Assembly (NCBI GenBank): GCA_019090845.1
Contig: JAHRVD010000332.1
Coordinates: 1-6,558, forward strand
DNA length: 6,558 nt
Direction of reading: 5' to 3'
From: Marinosulfonomonas sp.
GTDB taxonomy: Bacteria > Pseudomonadota > Alphaproteobacteria > Rhodobacterales > Rhodobacteraceae
How positions within the stretch are numbered: position 1 is the stretch's first letter; each line of letters opens with the position of its first letter. Shown one piece after another: positions 1 to 5,670 of this stretch. The translations under genes were made by a program, and so were the position numbers. Below the pieces are notes generated by a model. That model was not told where the DNA came from. It saw nothing but the letters and a program-made list of their open reading frames with translations, and searched no databases.

Positions 1-476
1 CCAATGCTCAGATCCTTGCGCCCGTCAAAAAGCTCGGTTGGCGGTACATGTTTCACGTCGGAAAAGTCGAATTTGACGCCCATGGTCTCATGCATGAAAT
101 CGCCCAACCGGCCGTTTTCCCGCCAGTTTTTCATCATGCCAGCGAATTCTTCGGCGGTGCGCTCTTCCATCTCGTCAGCGCAGGCGGTCGAGCCGATAAT
201 CCGCGCGCCCTTAACAAGGTGGTTGCCAAACGTATGGTCGCCATTGGCATGGGTATTGACCAGAATATCTATCTTTTCTGACGCTGGAACCGCATGACGG
301 TAGGCTTCCAGCATGTCACTGGTTAACCGGCCGGTAAACAGCGTGTCTACCAACAGGCATTCACCCTCGGATTCTATCAGCCCGCTATTGCTCCATCCCC
401 ATGAACCATCGCCCTGCACATATGCAAAAAGCCCGTTTCCAAGTTCCTGAACTTCGCGTTTTACGTGTGAATACAT
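1..476 (-). CDS. MBL-fold metallo-hydrolase, partial (C-terminus off the left edge)
   Basis: Read on the minus strand from ATG 476-474, the frame stays open for 158 codons to the window edge, so only the N-terminal half is present. The start is supported by a GGAGA ribosome-binding site at 486-482, five bases upstream. The fold signature is visible: a hydrophobic strand ending in a buried aspartate (LLVDT, residues 41-45), then the metal motif NTHANGDH at residues 74-81, followed by TFGN. The canonical motif is HxHxDH. Here H76, D80 and H81 are kept, but the second histidine position is Asn78. Later metal ligands would lie beyond the edge. The family hydrolyses esters, lactones, thioesters and similar bonds with bound zinc or iron; the substrate is unknown. 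No signal peptide is seen, so it is probably cytoplasmic. It starts 19 bases after the dctM stop codon and is probably the last visible gene of the TRAP operon, possibly acting on an intermediate of the imported compound (inference). Confidence 0.85.
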   Translation of the reverse strand, partial: MYSHVKREVQELGNGLFAYVQGDGSWGWSNSGLIESEGECLLVDTLFTGRLTSDMLEAYRHAVPASEKIDILVNTHANGDHTFGNHLVKGARIIGSTACADEMEERTAEEFAGMMKNWRENGRLGDFMHETMGVKFDFSDVKHVPPTELFDGRKDLSI

Positions 477-495
477 CGTTTTCTCCGTTCCAAAT

Positions 496-1800
496 TTACA
501 AAAATGCCAGCGCGAGACTGGGCACCGCAACGACCAGCGCGACCATGCCAACCATGATCAGTGCAAAAGGTGCAGCCCCGGCAAAAATGTCGTTTAGGGT
601 GATGCTTTCATCATCCAGATTTGCCTTGATGACAAAGCAGGCGACACCCAAGGGGGGCGTAAGCAGGCCGACCTCCACGGCGATAATGGTGACAATTCCG
701 AACCAGATTATATTGACGTCGAAAGGCGCAATGACCGGCAGGATCAGCGGCAAAATGATGAGCAGGATTGAAGAGCTGTCCAAGATCGTGCCCAACAGGA
801 TAATGGCGATCAGATAGCAGATCAGAATTCCAAACAATTCAAGGTTATAGGTTGCTAGCAGACCGGACATTGCATTGGGCAATCCTGTCAGCGCCAGCAG
901 GCGCGAATACATATGGGCCGCAATGATTAGAAAGGTGATTGATGCGGTGACCTGACCGGTTTCCAGCAAAATCCGGCCAAGCTCACGCAGCCCCAACCGT
1001 CCCTTTATCTGAGCGATCAGAAGCGCCCCTAAAGCACCGACTCCGCCGGCTTCGGTTGGGGTAAAGAACCCGCCGTAGATGCCGCCCAAAACCAGCAGGA
1101 TCAGGATCGAAATCGGTGCGGATTTCAACACCATGTCTACCCGGGAAATATGTGCAATATCTTCGCCGTTTGCCACGCCGGTGAAACCGGGTGTGAAACG
1201 GGCCATCAGCAGGATTGCGACGCAAAAGAAAAATGCCAGAACCAGTCCGGGGATGATCCCGGCGGTGAACAAATCGCCGATCGAAACCTCGGCTATTATG
1301 CCAAAAAGGATCAGCAGCAGGGACGGTGGAATGAGCATGCCCAGCACCGAAGACCCGGCCACCACACCGACAGAAAAGCGCGGCGTATAGCCCTGACGAA
1401 CCAGCTCTGGCACAGCAACTTTGGTAAAGACCGAGGCCGAGGCAATTGAGGTGCCGTTCACGGCGGCAAAAACCGCATTCGCAAAGACGGTCGCAATGCC
1501 CAACCCACCCTTGAAGCGGCGAAATAACTGGCCAGCCACATCGAAAACATCGCGTCCAAGCCCGGACACCCCAACAAGCACGCCCATCAGAACGAACAGC
1601 GGGATAACTCCAAAGGAATAGCGTGCCACACCGTCCAGCGCAGCTTGCGACAGCAACACACCGGCGATTGTAAACTTGCCTTTAACCAACACAACGCCAA
1701 AAAATGACACCGTCATCAGGGCGATGGCCACATGCATTCCCAGTTGGATCAGCACAAGAATCGCAATAATAGATCCGACTCCAATCTCGACACCGCTCAT
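496..1800 (-). CDS. dctM: TRAP transporter large permease subunit (DctM family)
   Basis: This 434-residue, very hydrophobic inner-membrane protein fits the usual 425-435 residues of DctM, the subunit that carries solute and sodium across the membrane. Family hallmarks are visible: IPLFVLMG at residues 66-73, a loop with NGTSIAS at 115-121 (the region forming ion-binding hairpins in this family), VPELVRQGY near 130-138, the LGMLIPPS signature at 153-160, PTEAGG after the central cytoplasmic stretch, and a LLTPPLG motif near the C-terminus. About 11-12 membrane segments are expected. I chose ATG 1800 because it overlaps the dctQ stop as ATGA, has a GGGAA-type ribosome-binding site just upstream, and begins right before the first membrane segment. 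A GTG at 1878 is also in frame, but it would add 26 atypical residues inside dctQ. The gene is probably translated by coupling to dctQ. The substrate cannot be inferred from this subunit. Confidence 0.95.
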   Translation of the reverse strand: MSGVEIGVGSIIAILVLIQLGMHVAIALMTVSFFGVVLVKGKFTIAGVLLSQAALDGVARYSFGVIPLFVLMGVLVGVSGLGRDVFDVAGQLFRRFKGGLGIATVFANAVFAAVNGTSIASASVFTKVAVPELVRQGYTPRFSVGVVAGSSVLGMLIPPSLLLILFGIIAEVSIGDLFTAGIIPGLVLAFFFCVAILLMARFTPGFTGVANGEDIAHISRVDMVLKSAPISILILLVLGGIYGGFFTPTEAGGVGALGALLIAQIKGRLGLRELGRILLETGQVTASITFLIIAAHMYSRLLALTGLPNAMSGLLATYNLELFGILICYLIAIILLGTILDSSSILLIILPLILPVIAPFDVNIIWFGIVTIIAVEVGLLTPPLGVACFVIKANLDDESITLNDIFAGAAPFALIMVGMVALVVAVPSLALAFL

Positions 1801-2351
1801 GATATTTTCCCAGGTTTGAATAGTCGGTTTGCATAGCCGAGCGTCAGCAATAGATAATGTCCGAATGTTAAAGTGCACCCCAACACGGCGACGGCAACAA
1901 ATGGCCAGCGCGGCATCGTAAAGACACCGTAAAGACCAATGGTTTCACGGTCTTCAATGGCGTTACTGATTTCCGGCCAGATGTAGCGCAGCAGGATCGC
2001 CAACATGATCGTGCCAACAGCGTGGTGAACAAAATTCAGCCCGTCAGCGTAGCGCAATGATTTGGCACGAAGACGGCCCAGCAGCATGTCAGAGCGGATG
2101 TTGCGGTCGGTCGCGGTTGCGTAGGGCAACTGCAGAAAGATAATTGCGACGATTGAGGCGCTGACGATTTCAGCCGTTGCCGGAACCGGCGTTGAAAACA
2201 ACCCGCGCCCGACGACATCGGCGTTGATTATCACCATGATCCCGACGGTTCCTGCACCACCTAGGACAGCAAAAAACAATGCCAGCCGCATCGCCCAGGT
2301 ATGAAATGCACCGCCGAATATCGGCGGTGCATCAGATTTTCCAGTCGTCAT
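1797..2351 (-). CDS. dctQ: TRAP transporter small permease subunit (DctQ family)
   Basis: This 184-residue membrane protein has four predicted membrane segments, near residues 20-43, 59-79, 107-127 and 147-172, as expected for DctQ, the small subunit that pairs with DctM and helps dock the binding protein. The family signature follows the first segment: a polar INADVVGR stretch near residues 42-49, then a short loop with PVPATAEI leading into the second segment, and a charged DRNIRSDML stretch after it. The start codon overlaps the dctP stop as ATGA (2351-2348), and its own stop overlaps the dctM start in the same way. The ribosome-binding site is weak (GGTCGG before the ATG), so translation probably depends on ribosomes finishing dctP. 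It is separate from dctM, not fused as in some TRAP systems. Low sequence conservation is normal for this subunit; the call rests on motif, topology and position. Confidence 0.92.
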   Translation of the reverse strand: MTTGKSDAPPIFGGAFHTWAMRLALFFAVLGGAGTVGIMVIINADVVGRGLFSTPVPATAEIVSASIVAIIFLQLPYATATDRNIRSDMLLGRLRAKSLRYADGLNFVHHAVGTIMLAILLRYIWPEISNAIEDRETIGLYGVFTMPRWPFVAVAVLGCTLTFGHYLLLTLGYANRLFKPGKIS

Positions 2352-3406
2352 TTAACCGACCAGTCACGCGCAAATTCGATGCCTGCTTCTTTGGACAGAC
2401 GCATATAGGCGTTCAAAGTTTCGGTTCCAGGGATGCCTTGTGCGTCCAGCTTCTCGGCCCACTCCATGGCGATATTCGGCATCTTAGCTGCAAACGCCTT
2501 TCGCTGTTCCTGAGTGAACGCTGTAACCGTCGCGCCAGCGGCTTTGGCAATTTCAAGACTGGCTTCGCCGGCTGCAAAATAGGCCGCAGCGGTGATCGCG
2601 CGATATTCTTTCGCGACATCCTTTATGACTGCCTTCACTTCATCTGGCAGGCTTGCCCATGTGTCCAGATTAACTGTCAGAGCCGAGCCATATTTGGCGC
2701 CGAAACTGATCTTGGTTACATGTGGCGCAACTTCGAAGAATTTATACGGTGCGACTGCGGATTCAAACGTCATCACGCCGTCGATAAGCCCGGTGGACAT
2801 GGAATTATAAAATGTCGGCAACGCGCCTGTGATCGGCACAGCGTTGCTGCCCCGCAACCAGTTCACTGCAAGTCCGGCCGTCCCGATTTTGCGGTCAGCC
2901 AGATCATCCGGGCCGGAAATTGGCTCTTTGGTTACAAAGTGGTAATCGTCGATGCCGATTGTCGCTAACACCATTTGGTTGTTCTTGGCCCAGCTTTCGC
3001 CAATGGCCGGAATTTCTTCGTGAAGCTTCTCGATCACGCCCAGCATCGTGCGCAGATCGCTGGTTCCGAACGGTGTGATATAGGTGATTTGCTCCAGCGG
3101 CAGCTTGTCGCCCTCAAACAGATGCGGCACATAACCAAATTCGCCCAAACCACTTTCCACAGCTTCCAGAACGCCACGATAATCGGCGACCGAGCCGGCA
3201 TAGGCCTCGGTCCAGTTGATTGTGTGTTTGCCGTCTGCGGCAAGGCGCTTGGTAACCTCGGGAATAAAGAAATCCCGAATTCCGGCGACGCCTTTGGTCA
3301 GCGGCGGGTGCCCTGCGACGATTGTGAAATTAAATGTTTCGGCCTGCACAGGCGCTGCCAGTGCGATCATGGTGCCGACAATTCCGGCGATTTTAAAAGT
3401 ATTCAT
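2348..3406 (-). CDS. dctP: TRAP transporter periplasmic solute-binding protein (DctP family)
   Basis: This 352-residue protein captures the solute in the periplasm and delivers it to DctQM. Residues 1-22 form a Sec signal peptide: K5, a hydrophobic core, and a cleavage site after Val-Gln-Ala (residues 20-22). The mature length of about 330 residues is typical. Family landmarks are present: GVLEAVESGLGEFGYVP (78-94), the DDLADRKIG turn (167-175), and FYNSMSTGLIDGVM (199-212), which matches the usual 'ALQTGxVDG' region. In most DctP proteins the residue after 'K-I' is an arginine that pairs with the substrate carboxylate; here it is Gly175, followed by an AGLAVNWLRG segment. A related subgroup with a glycine there does exist as far as I recall, so this may mark a different ligand class rather than loss of function. 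The start is well fixed by a strong GGAGG ribosome-binding site at 3416-3412. It is the first transporter gene, 63 bases after tetR. Confidence 0.93.
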   Translation of the reverse strand: MNTFKIAGIVGTMIALAAPVQAETFNFTIVAGHPPLTKGVAGIRDFFIPEVTKRLAADGKHTINWTEAYAGSVADYRGVLEAVESGLGEFGYVPHLFEGDKLPLEQITYITPFGTSDLRTMLGVIEKLHEEIPAIGESWAKNNQMVLATIGIDDYHFVTKEPISGPDDLADRKIGTAGLAVNWLRGSNAVPITGALPTFYNSMSTGLIDGVMTFESAVAPYKFFEVAPHVTKISFGAKYGSALTVNLDTWASLPDEVKAVIKDVAKEYRAITAAAYFAAGEASLEIAKAAGATVTAFTQEQRKAFAAKMPNIAMEWAEKLDAQGIPGTETLNAYMRLSKEAGIEFARDWSVK

Positions 3407-3434
3407 GTCATCCTCCCTGATTTTTCATAGTGTT

Positions 3435-3450
3435 CCGCCAAAATTGGCGG
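3435..3450. repeat. 7-bp-arm palindrome between tetR and dctP
   Basis: CCGCCAA (3435-3441) and TTGGCGG (3444-3450) form a perfect inverted repeat with a 2-base centre. It sits in the 63-base gap between the tetR stop and the dctP ribosome-binding site. As RNA it could fold with a 5-bp GC stem and 6-base loop. No run of U follows it on either strand, so it is a poor intrinsic terminator. It could be an operator for a regulator of the transporter genes, or an mRNA hairpin adjusting expression between tetR and dctP. No convincing promoter is visible in this gap. Confidence 0.5.
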
Positions 3451-3469
3451 CGTGGTGCAAATTATTCCC

Positions 3470-4144
3470 TTATCGCGCCATCGGTGCTCCATTTGAAAAA
3501 GCACTGGTCAGAAACGAAACCAGTTCCCGGCGAAATTCTGTTCGGTCCGCAGGCGAGCATAAACCGCCTGAAAGCCGGTTGATCCGACTCTCGGGGCCAT
3601 CGTCGTTCAGCGTTACCAGAATAGCGCCAACCATAAGATGATAGCGCCAATGAGTGGCCTTTTCGCTCAGATGCGGCGCCGCCTTTTGCAGGGCTGCAAC
3701 ATAGCGCAGGGCCAGATCGTCCAACTCGTCGCGCACAACGGCCCGTGTCCACGCGGTCGGTTCCACCCTGTGTTTGAGCACAAGATGAGCCAGCAGAATG
3801 CCACTGCGCGGGTCGTCGTCGTTAAGATAAGCGTCAACAAAAGCCTCGATTATATCTTCGATATCAGGGCTGCGGTTTTGATCCTTCGATATCTGTTCAA
3901 TTGCCTGCAAACTATCAATGCGACGTTTGGCAGAACGTCGTGCGGCGCCCCGGAAAACCTCAATAGTCAGGTTGTCCTTGTTGCCAAAATGATAGTTCAC
4001 CGCCGCCATGTTCACCCCGGCCGTTTCGGCAAGGATACGCGTTGTCACACCGTTAATTCCATTGTCAGCAAACAGCGTCTCTGCGACGACGCGAATACGA
4101 TCCCGGGTGACGGTTTTAGACTTTGGCAGGTGATTCAAATTCAT
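3470..4144 (-). CDS. TetR/AcrR-family transcriptional regulator
   Basis: This 224-residue protein has a typical TetR N-terminal DNA-binding domain (about residues 14-60): a first helix with RVVAETLFADNG, then the helix-turn-helix TTRILAETAGVNMAAVNYHFGNKDNL ending in the family signature YHFGNKDNL at 51-59. The remainder is the ligand-binding and dimerisation part. Its pattern (an acidic region, 'GILLAHLV' near residue 115, 'LPHLSEKATHWRYHLMVGAIL'-like C-terminal helices) resembles the TetR C-terminal domain often paired with CecR-like regulators (recall, not searched). TetR proteins usually repress and are released by a small ligand. It lies upstream of dctPQM on the same strand and is divergent from the flavin monooxygenase, so it probably controls one or both. 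No Shine-Dalgarno sequence precedes ATG 4144. A promoter and palindrome overlap the start, which suggests a leaderless message and autorepression. Confidence 0.93.
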   Translation of the reverse strand: MNLNHLPKSKTVTRDRIRVVAETLFADNGINGVTTRILAETAGVNMAAVNYHFGNKDNLTIEVFRGAARRSAKRRIDSLQAIEQISKDQNRSPDIEDIIEAFVDAYLNDDDPRSGILLAHLVLKHRVEPTAWTRAVVRDELDDLALRYVAALQKAAPHLSEKATHWRYHLMVGAILVTLNDDGPESRINRLSGGLCSPADRTEFRRELVSFLTSAFSNGAPMAR

Positions 4145-4166
4145 GTTTTAATCATTTGTTTGAATC
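4132..4166. promoter_or_regulatory. Interrupted palindrome over the tetR start: candidate TetR operator
   Basis: The 35-base segment is centred on 4149. Of its 17 mirror pairs, 13 match: an outer block of eight (GATTCAAA at 4132-4139 with TTTGAATC at 4159-4166), then three (4143-4145 with 4153-4155) and two next to the centre. It overlaps the predicted spacer, -10 box and start codon of tetR, the expected place for autorepression. Its outer half lies inside the first codons of tetR. The function is inferred from symmetry and position. Confidence 0.6.
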
Positions 4167-4179
4167 CCGACCTTGTCAA
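4151..4179 (-). promoter_or_regulatory. Predicted promoter of tetR, possibly giving a leaderless transcript
   Basis: On the minus strand a perfect TTGACA -35 box (4179-4174) is followed by a 17-base spacer and an AATGAT -10 box (4156-4151), which keeps the second-position A and final T of the consensus. Transcription would start about seven bases further on, at 4144, the A of the tetR ATG. The absence of a Shine-Dalgarno sequence fits a leaderless mRNA. Confidence 0.55.
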
Positions 4180-4202
4180 GCGCTGGAAGGTCACGGCATC
4201 CA

Positions 4203-4257
4203 ACAGCCAGCCAGTGCCGGAAAATGTTAGCGCTGCCCGCACGGTGGGTCTGGCTGT
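4203..4257. repeat. 8-bp inverted repeat with a 39-base spacer upstream of the monooxygenase gene
   Basis: ACAGCCAG (4203-4210) is the reverse complement of CTGGCTGT (4250-4257). A second partial copy of the left arm (CAGCCAG, 4208-4214) overlaps it, so the right arm could pair with either. The long spacer makes chance or a regulator-spacing element as likely as an RNA hairpin. Confidence 0.3.
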
Positions 4258-4300
4258 GCTTCGATGGGCGCAGAAATCACAGTTGGCCGCTGAAAAGAAC

Positions 4301-4319
4301 GCGTCCACCACGCGGACGC
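4301..4319. repeat. Small GC-rich hairpin upstream of the monooxygenase gene
   Basis: GCGTCC (4301-4306) and GGACGC (4314-4319) form a 6-bp perfect stem with a 7-base loop. It is not followed by a T run, so it is not a standard terminator. It may be a protein-binding site or a leader hairpin if transcription starts upstream of it. Confidence 0.35.
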
Positions 4320-4433
4320 ACTGGGTGGAACCCGTTGATATTGGCAATCCTCTGTGGTGCCCTGAACCCAACGAAATTAAACATTTTTGCGCTGAAAACT
4401 TTAGTGGCGCTGATCCAAAAAAGGGACTTTCCA

Positions 4434-5600
4434 ATGCCATCTAAGATTTTGATCGTTGGAGCAGGTATCGGTGGCTTGACCGCTGCACTGGCACTGCAAA
4501 AATTTGGGTTCCAGGTTCAGGTGTTTGAGCAAGCCCCGGAACTGAAGGAAATTGGCGCCGGCGTCGTCGTTACACCAAACGCAATGCATGCATTGAATTT
4601 TCTGAATGTCGGTGATGCCATTTGCGCCATGGGAAGCAGCCCCGGCGAAACATACACGCGCCACTATGCAACCGGTGAAGTTTTGGAAGTGCGGCCATCG
4701 GGGGCCGATCTTGAAGAGAAATTTGGTGCACCCTATTTCCAGTCGCACCGGGCTGATCTTCATGATGAGCTGAAAAAAGCAGTTGTAAACAACGACCCTG
4801 ATTGTGTGTTCCTAAACCATGCTTGTTCTGAGGTAACGCAGGACGGTGATACGGTTACGGCGACCTTTAAGAACGGAAAATCCTACACAGGTAGTGTGGT
4901 CATTGGATGTGACGGAAACGCCTCGGCCGTGCGCAGCAGCGTTTTTGGCCACGAAGACGTGAATTACACAGGTCAGGTGGCTTTTCGGGCGTTGATCCCG
5001 GCCAAGGACGTCAATGATATGTTGGATAATCAGGACAAGCGGCTGTATATCGGGCCCGGTCGGATGTTCCTGCAATATTACATCCGTCGCGATGAAATCC
5101 TGAATGTCATCGGCATAGCGCGCGAGCAAAAATGGCAGGATGAGGGCTGGGCGATTCCTGCGGAAATTTCGGAATTTCAAGATCTGTATTCTGATTTCCA
5201 CCCCTATATTCGTGAACTGATTGGAAAAATTCCACCGGGCAACCTGTTCAAATGGGGATTGCGTGACCGCGACCCGATGCCAGAGTGGGTCAAAGGTCGG
5301 GTGGCCACGCTTGGCGATGCCGCACATCCGATGACTCCTTTCCTTGGGCAAGGCGCATGCATGGCGATCGAGGACGGAATGGTGCTTGGGCGGTGCTTTG
5401 AAAAATATTCAGATGTCCACGAAGCTCTGGCTGCCTATGAATCGGCTCGTAAGGCCCGTGGCAATGGTGTTCAGATGGCGTCGCGCGAACAGGCCCATGC
5501 GCTGCAGGGGGATGTGAAGAAGGGCGATAAGTTCAGCCCCGGCCGCGGTCCTATCCAACGTGGATTGTTTGAATATAACCCCGTTACCGTGGAAATTTGA
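4434..5600 (+). CDS. FAD-dependent aromatic-ring monooxygenase (salicylate / 6-hydroxynicotinate hydroxylase-like)
   Basis: This 388-residue cytoplasmic flavoprotein belongs to the group A single-component hydroxylases, which use NAD(P)H and O2 to hydroxylate an aromatic ring, sometimes with loss of carboxylate. Its length matches the NicC and salicylate hydroxylase groups. Landmarks: the FAD-binding GAGIGG at residues 9-14 with Glu32 closing the Rossmann fold; HRADLH (105-110); the CDGNASAVR motif (159-167) for FAD and NAD(P)H; and LGDAAHPMTPFLGQGACMAIEDG (293-315) contacting the flavin. The C-terminal half, from KWGLRDRDP (273-281) through GRC (319-321), closely resembles NicC as I recall it, including a paired Tyr at 215-216. 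However, the residue matching NicC His47 is Val45, so the substrate is probably different. The start at 4434 has an AAGGGA ribosome-binding site at 4421-4426; an upstream in-frame TTG at 4173 is rejected. It is divergent from tetR and probably belongs to the same pathway. Confidence 0.92.
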   Translation: MPSKILIVGAGIGGLTAALALQKFGFQVQVFEQAPELKEIGAGVVVTPNAMHALNFLNVGDAICAMGSSPGETYTRHYATGEVLEVRPSGADLEEKFGAPYFQSHRADLHDELKKAVVNNDPDCVFLNHACSEVTQDGDTVTATFKNGKSYTGSVVIGCDGNASAVRSSVFGHEDVNYTGQVAFRALIPAKDVNDMLDNQDKRLYIGPGRMFLQYYIRRDEILNVIGIAREQKWQDEGWAIPAEISEFQDLYSDFHPYIRELIGKIPPGNLFKWGLRDRDPMPEWVKGRVATLGDAAHPMTPFLGQGACMAIEDGMVLGRCFEKYSDVHEALAAYESARKARGNGVQMASREQAHALQGDVKKGDKFSPGRGPIQRGLFEYNPVTVEI

Positions 5601-5636
5601 GCGTAACCGATGCCCGAAGGCCCCGGCAGTTTAGGC

Positions 5637-5665
5637 ACCGGTAAACCTGATTTAGGTTTGCCGGT
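5637..5665. terminator. Hairpin between convergent genes, probable shared transcript end
   Basis: ACCGGTAAACCT (5637-5648) pairs with AGGTTTGCCGGT (5654-5665) around a GATTT loop. This gives a 12-bp stem with a single T-G wobble. It lies in the 70-base gap between the stop of the monooxygenase gene and the stop of the IclR gene, where a bidirectional terminator is expected. The T tract is poor on both sides, so it may serve as a 3'-end stabiliser or a weak terminator. Confidence 0.6.
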
Positions 5666-5670
5666 TGCTG

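Larger units (their letters stand above)
4145..4433. other. 289-base divergent intergenic region between tetR and the monooxygenase gene
   Basis: No credible gene is seen here. The tetR-proximal end holds the tetR promoter and half of the palindrome. The rest holds two inverted repeats (4203-4257 and 4301-4319). At the far end an AAGGGA ribosome-binding site (4421-4426) lies seven bases before the monooxygenase ATG. I could not find a clean sigma-70 promoter for the monooxygenase: TTGATA (4335-4340) and TTGGCA (4341-4346) resemble -35 boxes but lack a matching -10 at normal spacing. An activator-dependent promoter is one explanation. Confidence 0.6.

Noticed and set aside
1801..1878. Upstream GTG start adding 26 residues to the large permease
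   Set aside because: It would place most of the extension inside dctQ and before the normal N-terminus of the family. ATG 1800 has a ribosome-binding site and the ATGA overlap.
2279..2968. 229-codon plus-strand open frame opposite dctP/dctQ
   Set aside because: It is antisense to two confidently identified genes. It is rich in Cys, Arg and His from reverse reading, with no recognisable domain.
3435..3450. Intrinsic terminator after tetR
   Set aside because: The stem is short and no U run follows on either strand. It is kept only as a palindrome of unknown role.
4173..4433. In-frame 87-residue N-terminal extension of the monooxygenase from a TTG
   Set aside because: The extension looks like translated non-coding DNA, overlaps the tetR promoter, and precedes the family's normal start, which has its own ribosome-binding site. 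The FAD motif must be near the N-terminus.
3638..4444. Long open frame (268 codons) on the plus strand opposite tetR
   Set aside because: It mirrors a clear TetR gene and its composition is unlike a folded protein. The overlap with both tetR and its promoter region argues that it is a shadow.
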